A DNA stretch of 64,000 nt from Malurus cyaneus samueli (lineage: Eukaryota; Chordata; Aves; Passeriformes; Maluridae): positions 9,774,236 through 9,838,235 of the forward strand of contig CM019227.1 of the NCBI GenBank assembly GCA_009741485.1, read 5' to 3'. The notes below the pieces were generated by a model. That model saw only the letters and a list, made by a program, of their open reading frames with translations. It was not told where the DNA came from and did not search any database. Of the stretch, positions 35,601 to 47,600 are shown in pieces. The stretch's first letter is position 1. Each line of letters starts with the position of its first letter. A program made the position numbers and the translations under genes.

Positions 35601-38600
35601 ATGTGCCATGCTGAGGGGTCTCTGAGGGTTCAGTTTTGTTGGGAGCATCCCGGTGCTGGGAGAGTCATGAGGGCAGTGGTTGGAGTTGCACAGCTCCAGC
35701 GAGGACAGTGGGAGCCTGCTCCACACAGGGAATAATACCTGGATTGAGGGGAAGAAAGGGGAGCACATCATGCCCTGCAGTGCTCTGGTGTGCCCAGGGC
35801 ATCCTTTGCCAGGCAGGAACATCTGAGTGCATCTGCTGGAACCTTTCCTTGGCAGTCCCGTGCTGGGGGCACTGCCTGGGTACACTGTGGCTCAGGCAGG
35901 CTCTGGTGAAGGGATCTGCGGTGCTGCCATCCCTGGGGTGTGACAGCAGAGTGCAGGAACAAGGACTTTACAGAGGTGGCATCGAAAAGCCTTTCAGCAG
36001 CTGCGCAGGGCACATGAGGCAGCTTTTGCCACCAAAGCAGCAGCTGGCAGCGTGCCTGGCTTGGCTGTCTGGTCCCAGGATCAGCTGCTCCCTGTCCCTC
36101 ACGAGTCCCCCAACCATCTGGGTCCCCAAAGTGTGAGCCTGTCACCTCCCAAGATGTCTGGGCAGTGCTGCTCTCCCTGCTCCAGGGCTGTGCTGTCTCC
36201 ATGTGATGGATTTGGCTCCATTTGGGTGCTCTGGTGGGTGCTGTGAAGAGCTGGTTGTGATGCCACATACCAGTGTTGCGTCTTCCCAGCCGCCTTTTCC
36301 CAGCAGGATCTCAGATCTTCGCTTCTCTTGGAGGATTTCTGGGAGATGAGTGTCTTTTGTAACCTTCTCCTTGGCTGGGGTGTGAGTAATAACATGCTGG
36401 TGCAGTGACATTGGGAAGGGATGAAGGACAGCTCAGATGGAAGGAAGGAAGGATGTTCTGTGCCCAGCCAGGCTGGGGGCTGCAGCAGGTGGAATGGGTG
36501 AATTGGAGGCTGTAATTTTATACAAAGGTAATTACACAGTGTTTCAGGTGTTTTTCAAATGAAAAGCGTTTTATTACTGATTGCAGTGATTGATACCGAG
36601 GGCAGCCATAAAACCCTGTGACTTATTGATTAGCGCGCTGAAATGACTGTTACTGAGAAGCAATCAAATTAGGGTTAATTTACTTCTCTAATAGAGCTGC
36701 TAGAGCTGCATGGCTCTGAAATGGGCAGATTATACAGTGGGGGAGATGATGTGTATGCCCTAAAAGTCATTATTATCATCCTTATAAGGCATTCATAATT
36801 TTGGGGGACATGGAAATAGTTTTTTGATGTGCATCTCCATTCCCTTTAGGATAATCCTGTTTGCTGGGTAATTGTCCCTCTCTCCGTGGGTGCCACCATG
36901 CAGATGACGCTCTGGGGTGGCAACACTGGAGGCTGCTGCTGGTTTTAATTTGTGTCTTTTTAATCACAAAACTGGCGTATCACAGCTCCTTCCTCCCCTC
37001 TGCAGTCCCGGAGTCTGGCAGGGGTTTGCTGGCTGAAGCAGGCGAGGCTGCGTGCAAGATGGCAGCGGTGGGAAGTGTCACTGGGGTTTGCTGCGTTCTC
37101 TTGGCCTGCTGCGAGAGGTGCTGAACGAGCACAGAGAGGTTATTTTGGGGTTTTGTGGGGTTTTAGCAGGGTTTGTGCCAGTCTTTGAGCTTTGCTGGCA
37201 TCGGAGGCTGCAGGGAGCTCCCCAAGGCCAGCGCGTGTGGCAGCTGCGCTCCTGTGCACGCACGACCTTGTTCGGGATCTGCCGGCTCCCTGGGGCCCAT
37301 CCCAGCTCAGGAAACTGTGGGGACAGAGCTGCTCAGCTCCTGACGTTGTTCTGGGGACAATCTCCCCCCTTCCTGATGCCATCTGGTCCCTGCAAGAGCT
37401 CTAAATGGGATGGGGCTGTGTAGGGGGCAGCTCCCGTGCCCTCCCAGCCATTCTCCTCCTCTCCCAGTCCATTCACTGGTCCCAGTGGGCTCCAGGATCC
37501 CTTGCTCCTTTTCAAGGATGTCAAACCATTAGATACACCCAAAGCTATGGCTAATGGATTACATAGGCCAGAGCGAATGTAAATGAATAGAAATCCATTT
37601 AAAATTAATCTGGCATTACAATTTCTAATGGCCCCTGAGGTTTGTTCCCTCCTACTGTTTTATGTGAGGGAGAACCTCCCACATCGTGTTTGTTTATCAT
37701 CATCTCTTAAACAAAGAAGGATGTTGATCTGCATATGTTTGGAAAACAAGCCACTGATGCTGGGGAAATAAAGATGATTGTAGTATTACAAAAGGCATCA
37801 AAATGGCACCTGTTGGCTTCGAGCTTGGAGGCACTGAGTCCTCAACATTCCTTCTGGGGAAAATTTGGGTTGCTGGGGGAGCATCTGTAGCTCCTAGGGA
37901 TGATTCCAGGCATGATTCCAGTTCAGCTGGGACGCTGCCAGGGTTGGCAGAGGGTGCAGTGCTGGGTGAGCCCCCCATTGTGGGTGCCATCGAGGCAGAG
38001 CCCTGGGTGAGGGGTCCTGCTCCCAGCACAGCTTTGGCTGAGCAGAAACATCCGAGTTCCTGAGCTGCCTCCATGCCAGGGGAGAACCTCTGGGGTGTGG
38101 GACAAACCCCTCTCTGCTTTCCACATCTGGGTCACAGGTGTGAAACCTTCAGGGTTTCATTACTAGATAATGAGGGGTTTAATTGTTCCCCTCTACGAGC
38201 CGTGCTGAGCCATGGTGTGAGGTGTTCTTCCCCTGGCAGGTGCCTCTGTTTCGGGGGGTCTCCCCCCACAGATCCCACTGGGGAGGGCAGAGCAGCTCTC
38301 TGGGCACATCATGTGCACTTTCCTGACTCCATGTACTCGGCTTCCAGGGAGAAGGGGCTGCTGGAAAAGAGCAGGTTTGGTGCTCAGGGGTGTGAATCGC
38401 GATTTTCTCAGTGCCACGGAAGGAGCTGCCTCTTGCTGTAATTTTGGCAAGGCTGCAGAAACCTCGACAGAAATTCAAGCTGCGCAGCCAGCGGGGCTTG
38501 TGTCCTGTCGTGACAGCTGAGTGACAGGAGGGAGGTCTTGCCAAAGCAGGGAAGCCAAAAGGCCACGTGAGCCCTCTGTGTCCCTGTCCCCGCTGACACC

Positions 38601-41600
38601 CGGGCTCCGTGCGACTGCCCAGCCCGCTCCTCACAACCCCGAGCTTTGCAGGGTTGGGCAAGTGAAGATTTTTGTGCTAATTGGACCTGAAAGGAGAAGA
38701 ACATAAAAGAAAAAAAAATTAAGGACGAGCGTTTTCTCCCTGGGAAGAAGTGCTAATGAGCTTCTTTGCATTAGCAGGGGTGACGGTTCCTGTGTTAATC
38801 AGGGCGATGAAACCGCTGGGAAGCGCTTTGTGCTGGAGTTCAGAGCAGGGTGGCTCCTCCTCGTGTTCTCCCAGGTGTGCAGCGGTGTCACTCCTGCCTT
38901 GCTGCCCCGAGGACAGGGAGCAAACCAGCTCCAAACGAGCTCCGGTGCTGCTGCAAGAGGAGGGGCAGGGGAAGGCAGCCCTGGCGCTTCGGCACAGCTC
39001 CGGGAGCCCTGGGCAGGCAATGGGCACAGGGAATGTTTTCTTTTGGGCACAGGGAATGTTTCCTTTTGGGCACAGGGAATGTTTCATTTTGGGCACAGGG
39101 GCTGTTTCCTTTTGGGCACAGGGATATTTCCTTTTGGGCACAGGGAATGTTTCATTTTGGGCACAGGGAATGTGTCATTTTGGGCACAGGGGCTGTTTCC
39201 TTTTGGGCACAGGCAGTGTTTCCTTTTGGGCACAGAGAATGTTTCCTTTTGGGGGGAATATTTCCTTTTGGGCACAGGGAATGTTTCCTTTTGGGCACAG
39301 GGAATGTTTCCTTTTGGGCACAGGGAACGTTTCCTTTGGGCACGGGGAATGTTTCCTTTTGGGCGTAGGGAATGTTTCACTTTGGGCACAGGGAATGTTT
39401 CCTTTTGGGCACAGGGCCTGTTTCATTTTGGGCACAGGGAATGTTTCCTTTGAAGGCTCAGCTTTGATGTTCGTCCCGGTGTGAGGGGGTTCAGCCGCTC
39501 CCCAGCGCAGCCCCCTCGGGAGGCTCCGTGCTCTGCTCCAGCCTTGGCCGTGCCGTAGTTAATCAGGGACGGCCCCCGGGCTGTAAATAAAACCTGTCAC
39601 GGTGGCCCTGAGCTCTAAGGACTCCTGATTACACTCGGCCCTGCGCTGCTCAGGGGTGGAATCAGCGCTGTGTAACGTGGCCTTTTTTTCACATGGGAGA
39701 TTGTTTGCACCTCTGCTGATTCTCTGTTGTGTTTGTGCCCCTTTCCAGGGGCTGCTCAGTGAGCTGGGCTTTGCAGCAGGAGGGGAACTTTTGCTCCAGC
39801 CAGGCAGGGTGTGCAGAGTCACCGTGGCCATGGTTTGGATTCCCCAGCACTGGCCCTTGGTGTCTGTGTGCTGGGAGAGGGGTGTGGGTGCTCCGAGCAT
39901 CTGTTGGTCCTCTGGGCACCCACACCCCTGTTCCTGGGATGATGCTCTGGTCCCCAGAAGGTTTCCACACCCTTGCCCTTGCAGCTTTGCCTGGTGCCTC
40001 CCTTTGAAGGGCTGGAGCAACCTGGAGTCTCCTGAAAGCCAAGGGCTGGCTTTTATCTCAGCGGTTGGCACGGAGCATTAGCCGGGCTCGTTTTCTGATG
40101 GATCAGTCTGGAAAAAGTGGGAGGGGAGCTGCTTAGGCCAGAAGAAAGAAATGGAAATGAATTAATTTCAGCATCTTTCTGTGCAAAATGAACTCTGGAT
40201 GTTGGAGGAAAGGAGCTCAGGCACTGGGCACAGTGTTCAGTCTCTGCCTTGTTCTGTAGGGTCAGGATGGGGGTTTGCTGCAGGGGGGTGGGTTTGGGTT
40301 GGTCTAAAGGCTGGAGCATTGGAGGGAAGTGGCCTTTCCTTGGGGGAAGCATCTTGATGTTGCTGAATTGCTTGGAGCAATTTCCCCTCCATGGGGCTGC
40401 CGTGCCAGTGGTGACACAGGTGCCACCAAGGTGGGGAAGGAGCGGGCAGGGGGTGCCTGAGCTCCCACCCTGGGTATGCCCATGGCAAAGGCTTGGAACT
40501 GGATGACCTCTAAGGTCCCTTCCAACCCAAACCATTCTGTGTTTCTGTGCGTTTCCAGCAGCTCTTTGTCTGAAAATCAGTTTGTTCTGCAGCTCCCATT
40601 GCTGGATGAATTTTAATAGCAGCCAGTAGCTGATTGCATGTTTTTGCGTTTCTCACTATATGGAGAGCTAGGCTCAATTTGCCCAGAGCAGATTTCCATC
40701 CCTGCAAGTGTCTGAGGCCAGGCTGGATGGGATTTGGTGTGACCTGGTCTAGTGGGAATGTCCTGCCCTTGGCAGTGGGTTGCAACTGGATGGTTTTTAG
40801 GGTCCCTTCCAACCCAAACCATTCCAGGAGTCTCTGGTGATTCCTGTGATGCTCCCACCCTTTCTGGTTCCAGGGGATGGAGACAAGGCTGTCACTGGTG
40901 CTGTGGGGACCAGCTGTGCCCAGGTCCTGGCAGGTGGAGCCAGGTCCTGGCAGTCTTGCCCAGGGAGGGCAGCGCTTGTCACACGCCAGGGTTTCACGCT
41001 TCGTGCCCTGGGGACATCGCTGCCCCATGGCTGCTGCTGCTGCCTGTTCCCTGCTCCCAGAACGGGCTCTCAGAGGGGCAAATATCCATTTTCCTTGGGA
41101 AGTCAGGCCCTGATTTTCCTCCCGTGGCTGCTCCCTCCCTTGCAGAGGGACACTCAGAGCTTTGCAGTCTGTGCCTGTCATTTGCATGCAGGGGCTCAGT
41201 TGCCAAGAGATGCTGCGAGCGGTGCCCGTGGCGGCTCCTCGCAGCTCCCGCGCTTTTATTCATCTTCCTCTGCCTCTTGCTTTTGAGAAAGGATAACCCC
41301 CAGTCCTGCAGCACCCCAGGAAGATTCAAATCTCCATGTGCAAGCAGGGATCCCAGCGGACAAGGGACTCCATTCCTGCCCTGGGGGAGGCAGAGGAGGA
41401 AGATGAATGTCATCAAAGCAAAGAAGTGCTTGAGCAGCTGGAGTGGCACCAAGCCCCAAAACCTGGTTAAGACAACTCTTAACCAGCTTAATCCTCTTTG
41501 CAGGGTGGTGGGAAGGTGCCTTCTCCACCTCCTTGGTGTCAGAAATACCACCCAGAATAGTTTGGATGTGGAATTTTGCATCCATTTCAGCTGCTGTGAC

Positions 41601-44600
41601 AGCGCTGGGGAGATGGGGTTTGGGAGAAGCTTCTGGAAGGGCACCTGGGTCTCCCAGGCTCCTGCAGCCCTGCTGGTGCTTGGTGGCTTCCTGGTGTACG
41701 TTGGTAGCTGTTGTCCCTGCAGGTCTGTCTGTTCTGTTGGAATAATGGATTTATGTAGCTCAGGGTGAGAGCAGAAGGCCTGGGAAGCTCAGGAGTTGCA
41801 GGAAGGAAGGAAAACACAAATGGGAGGTGCTGGTGGAGGGAGGGAGGTTGTAAATGTGCTCAGCATAATCTGCTTTGGTATCCTGGTCAGAGCAGTGTGG
41901 GAGCCAAAACCCCAACAGAGGATGGGGACTATGGGAAACTCAGCTGGAAATGCAATTCGCACCCATCCATGGTGTGTGTGGGGCTGTGGGTCAGATCCCC
42001 CTCCTGCCCTGCTCCAGCTGGGCAGGATCACCGTGAAGGAGCTGAGGAAGGCTGTGGGCACACGGCTGTGCTGTCTTGGCTCCTCTCTGGCTGCTGCCAG
42101 CTGGGAAATTGGCCCTGGAGAGGCCAATTTGGGCACTGGAGCATCCACTGCCATGGATCTGAGCCGGGCTGGATCTGCTCCCGCTGCCAAGACCTGTGAG
42201 GGAGCGTTTCATAGTCAGTAAAACATTTAAATGGGGCCAGAGTAAGTCTAAATGGTTTGAATATTTAATGGAATACATTTGGCTTAATTTCACTTTCATC
42301 TTTTATTTGTGACAAAATATTGAATTCAGCTGTGCAGAACTGGGTTGTTCTTTGAAAGCAGAGGGAAGGCGGCCAGGAAATGGGGGACAGGTGGGTTTTA
42401 GGGTGTCCCTAACCCCACTACTGCCCCCAGGTTGGGCATTTAGGGCATCCCTGCCCCATGGCTCTGCCTCGCTCAGCTCCTGTGATCCCCCGAGCCCTTG
42501 CTGCCTCTCTGCTGAGCCACTGCCTCGTTTTGTTAATTAATGATTGCTCCCAGCAGGCTTTGGGTTATTCCTGGGGCAGATGTTGAGGATCTCCGTGGGG
42601 AAGGATGTGGTGCCAGCCCCGGGTTTGGCAGTGCTTGGATGGCTGCAGGGGCAGGAGCTGACTCCAGCTGAGCTCTCTGGGTGCTCGCTGGGTGTTGTTC
42701 TCCCCTGAAAAATGCCTTTCCCTTTTCCCCCTTCCCCAAAGAGCCGCTTCCCTGAGCCCTGAGCCATGGGGTCAGTGCCATCCATGGGGCTCTGCTGGCC
42801 CCTGTGATCACCATGGCCAGGGGCAGGGCAGCAATCGACCGAGCCAAAGCCTGGAACAGCGAGTGCTGGCAAGTCATTGTCCTTGGGAAAAAAATAGGAA
42901 AAACCAGCCCCATCTGGGCAGGGCAGAGCTGTGTTTATGGGCAAGGAGCCATGGTGGGTGTGTGCCTCAGCAGCTGTCCCTGTCCTTGGATGGGGATGGG
43001 CACACACCGTTCCTGTGGCAGTGGGGGATTTAGGGATTCAGGGATTCACCGGCAGAGCCTTGGGAAGCAAAACACTGTGCTGCTGTCACCATGGGGCCAT
43101 CCCTGCCCTGGAGAATGGATGGTCTGCACTGTGCCACCATGTGCCACTGTGTGTCACTGCCGGGCACAGTTGGACACTGCCCCTGCGGCCCCTGGTTCCA
43201 TCCCAGAGGGACAGAACTCCCCAGCTTGGGATCCCAGAGGAGCCCTGGAGCTCACACGGCTTTGTTTGTCTACCAGGGACATACAGAATTTTTAATCCTG
43301 GCTCAGCACCAAGTCATTGCCCTGAGGCATTGGTGAATCTCTGGGAAACAGCAGCAAATAATTCATCTTTATGCCTCCACTGGGAAAAAACCTGTTTCTC
43401 CCTGATCGTAACTAACGGGAGCTGGGAGCTCGTGTGCTTCAGCTTTAAAGGGTGATGTCCATTGCCCTGGGCTGTGGCTGTCCCAGGGTGAGGAGGAGTT
43501 CAGTGTGCTCCGGGGGTCTCAGTGATGCTGCCAAGCCCAAGGAAGGCGTTGGTGTGATGGGGCTGGGTCAGTTCTACCTGTGGGAGGTCAGCAGGCAGGA
43601 AGGGTCATCTTCCAGGGGCCATAAAACCATCAGCCTGTCTCTGAGAATGTGCCTGGTCCTGGTGTGAACACCTGGACAGGTTTTGTTCAATTTCGTGTGG
43701 GATTTTTCTATTTAATGCATTAAAAGGAGAGGAGTGGTGAGAGCCATGCCTGGGTCAGATGCCATGAAGCCATCGCACTCGCCTGGCCAGCCCCTGTGCC
43801 ATCTGCCCGTGTCTGGGGACACTTTCCTCCTGCCTGCCAAGCCCCGATGTTCCCGGGCTCAGCGACACGCTGGGGAAATGGAGGCTTTGGCTTTTCCAGC
43901 TTTGCCTGCGCAGCATCACCACGGCAACGATCCCGCCGGCGAGGGCTCCTCGCTCGGGTCTGTGGCATTAACGCCGCTCCTGGGGACGAGCCCCGAGCTC
44001 TGGGGGAGCGGGGGGTCCTCTCCTCACCGGGGCCGAGCCTGGACCGTCCCTGGTGCGTGGCACCGACCCTGCCGAGCCCCGTTTTCCCAGCCTTGCACCG
44101 ATTCCCTGTTCATGATCTTCTTTCCCCCCAAAGCCAAGTGCAGGAGGCACCTGGGGAGCTCCAGCCTGTCTGGGGAGTGCAGACCCCACGGGCGAGGACC
44201 CTGCCCTGCGCTGGATGCTGAATTTGGTAGAAATTGCTGGATTTGCGTCCCGTGCCATTCGCCAGCAGCCGGTCCCACCGGTGCCTCCGTGCCTCGCTGC
44301 TTCCTCGGAGCTGATGATTAAGAAAAACACAGCTGCATGTGTGGATGAATAATTCAGCCCGGCCTCGCTGCCGGGGGGTTGCGGTGAAGCCCGGGGAGCT
44401 CCCTGTCGGAGGGGAGCCGTGCCTGGATGAGCGTCCATCCGCAGTGCGGGGTCAATCCCGATCCTTTCTCGGCAGCACGGGGAGCCCTTCCTGCCGCTCC
44501 TGCAGCCAGGCGGCCGGGCTTTCGTTGGTTTATCTTTTTTCCCTGGTGTTGAGCACACTCGGCTCCGGGAGCTGTTGGGGAGCTGCGACCCCCGTTCTCT

Positions 44601-47600
44601 GCATCGCTCCGTTCTCCTCTCCCCGAGGATGAGCCGGGGGATTGCTGCTACTCCTGGTTTTTAGGGCTGAGCCCGGCTTTGGCAGCGGCGCTGGGCAGTC
44701 CCACAGCCCCGGTGAAGGGCTGGCATCTTTGTGTGGCTCTGTGGCTCAGCCCGAACTTCCTCCAACCCATTAATGAGCTGCACTTATAAATGTGCATGAA
44801 TTAACGGCAGAAGCGCTCGACAATGCCGAAAATAACTTTGTTCCCAAGCAAGCGCTAACGCCTGGCAGATGTGGTTTTCCCTCCTGAATAATGCACACGT
44901 GAGGTCCGATAGCTCCCGACAGCTGGGCACAGCTCCGGCAGGGCAGGCTCTCTGGGGATCAGCCCCACAGCTCAGTGCCCGGGTAGAAATCCTCTCCTGA
45001 GCACCCAGCTGCTCCAGCTGCAGCTCTTGGCTGAGGCTGGGCTTCCAAGTGTGCCACAGAAAAATTGAGGTGTCTACATGTGGGTTTTGGTTCAGTTTTA
45101 TCTGTAAAAGGGCACCTTTTGGCAAAGCCTTGGAATGGCTCTCCAGGAGCATGGTCTGTGCTGCTGCCCAGCCCTCCAGCACCCACAGTGAAGGATTTGG
45201 GGTGTTTTGCCTCCCTGGGGTGATTTCCTAGCACAATCCTGGCTTGCAGCTCTGCTCCAGAGCCCCACGCCGGGAGAACAAATGTTGGAGTTGGATTAGC
45301 CAAACTGGTTTGACTGTCTGGAGTGGTTTTGGTATGGAAGCACCAGTGATGTGCTGAGCGTGCTGCAATTCCTCAGCACCTCTGCATCTCCCGGGGCTCT
45401 CAGTGGTGCCCAAACCTTGGGAAGAGCCTGCTCTAGTAGAGCAGAAAATGGGAGAGCTGGGAGTGCTGCCAGGGAGAAGGAAAAGCTTCGCAAAGATCAA
45501 AGCTTTGTCTCCGCGGTGCCTGCGCTGGCAGAGCCCCGTGCCGGGAGCATCAGGAACGCTCCTGTGCTGTGGCTTCTGCCTTGGGCCACCTGTGGGTGGG
45601 ACTGAGAGGCCACCCCGGCCCTGGCAGAGGGATGATGGGCAGGGGCTCTGCCCACTCAGCCCTGTGTCCCCAGCTCTGTCCTAGGGGCATTTCCTGCACA
45701 AGGGGCAGATGGCCAGGCAAGAGCGTGGTGGCATTGCCACTATGGCCAAGTGGAACTGCTGTGGTTAGTGAACAGAGGGAGGAACCTCAGAAAGCTCACC
45801 TGGACTTTGGGAGTGGCCACAGGACTGAGGTGGATCCTGCCCTCAGAGACGGGGCCAGGACTCGCTGTGTTTCAGCCCTGGCCATCCCTGTTGCCACTGC
45901 ACCCTGCAGAGACGGGCTGTGGTAACTGGGAGCACTGGGTGCCAGTCCCAGGGGCTGGCTGGACTTGTACAGCCATCAGAAAATCTCATCAGAGTTGTTC
46001 AGCTGCTCTCTTTTCCTTGAATCCTCCGAAGGATCTGAGCTCAGGTTTGCTGCACAGCAAGGATGCAGCTTTTGGGAGCTGTCTGCCGTGGCTGTGGGTG
46101 AAGGATGGGAGTGTTTGGGATAAAAAGCTACAGATTCCTTTGTCAGGTCTTTGGGGATTTCATTTTCTTTAGGGATGAGAAGTGCTCTTTAATAATGCTG
46201 TTTGCAGTGCTGTCTGCAGACGCTGCTGCGTTACTGCTGGGTGCTGACAGAGTGTTTGCTGCTGGATGTTCAGCCCTGATTTTTTCTTAATTGGATTGTA
46301 AAGTCTTCCCAGAAACTTCAGTCAAGTTTCCAGCCCAGGGCTGGTTGCAGTCACTGAGGCAAATCCTAGAATCGTTTAGGTTAGAAAAGACCTAAAGGGG
46401 TCAGAAAAGTGCTGCAAGGCTTTATTTCTCCCCAAATAAACGATTCCCTGTCTAACAGGACCTGATGAGCCATATTTCATCTCTGTGGCACTGACAGGGC
46501 CGTGTTTGCTTCAGATGAGAAATGATAGAGCAATAAATGTTCCGTGGAGATCCCTGCTCAGCTCTGCTGCGTGGCATGTCCTTGATGAGGAAAATGAAGA
46601 TAAATATGTTGGGCGCTACATTACTTATTGCCAGTATTGGCACGGATCTGCATGAGCCATCTCTGCCCCCTTTGTTTCCAAGGCTTCCTGGTTTAGAAGC
46701 AAGCAGGGATATTTACAAAAATATCCCTTCTTTTATAAAGTAGGGGGAAAAGAGATGGAAGGGGTGAGTAACGCAGCGCAGGGCAATGGGGGAGCTGTGC
46801 AGAGCATCCCCGGGTGGGGAGCATCCCATCCCATCCCATGGATCCCATCCCATCCCATCCCATACCCATCCCATCCCAATCCAATCCCATCATCCCATCC
46901 CATCCATCCCCATCCCATCCATCCCATCCCCATCCCATCCCAATCCCATCCCATCCCATCCCATCCCATCCCCATGGATCCATCCCATCCCATCCCATGG
47001 ATCCATCCCATCCCATGGATCCCATCCCATCCCCATACCCATCCCAATCCCATCCCATCCCATCCCATCCCATCCCATCCCCATCCCATCCCATCCCATC
47101 CCATCTCCCATCCCAGGAACTGGCCGTGTGCTGGAGTTTCAGGGGTGGGCTGCAGCCTTCCTGCTGGCCGTTCCTTTTTGGCAGCTCCGGTTTCCAGGGT
47201 GGCTGTAGCAGATGCTGAGGATTCTGAGGGATTTTGGTGGTGGGTTTCTCTGCCTGCCCGTGGGATTGGGGCACAGCTCACTCCAACGTGATGGGGACAT
47301 GTCAGAACCTCGTAAGGTCCCGTCTCCCTCCTGCTGGGGTGAGCCTGAGCAGCCCCATGAGGCTTGGAAGCCTCAAGTCTCACTGGCCTGTGCCTCCCTC
47401 AAGGAACCATGCCACAGATCATGCCAGGACTTTGCAGGTTGCACGGAGCAGCCGGGCTGGGGGGGAACACGGCCCCCACCTGGGACTGTGGGCGATGCCA
47501 AGAAGCAGAGCAGGGCTGAATTTGAAATGCATGATCCTAAGCAGATCCTCTTACCTCTAATCTGTCCCTAAGACAGGATTCTCTCCTTGCCAGAAAACCC

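Noticed and set aside
38750..39484. 244-codon open frame and several partners on both strands
   Set aside because: Produced by the 23-bp minisatellite, whose unit lacks stops in every frame.
46755..47291. Open frames encoding Ser/His/Pro/Ile repeats on plus and Gly/Met/Asp/Trp repeats on minus
   Set aside because: Translation of the catcc array, with no start, splice or domain evidence.
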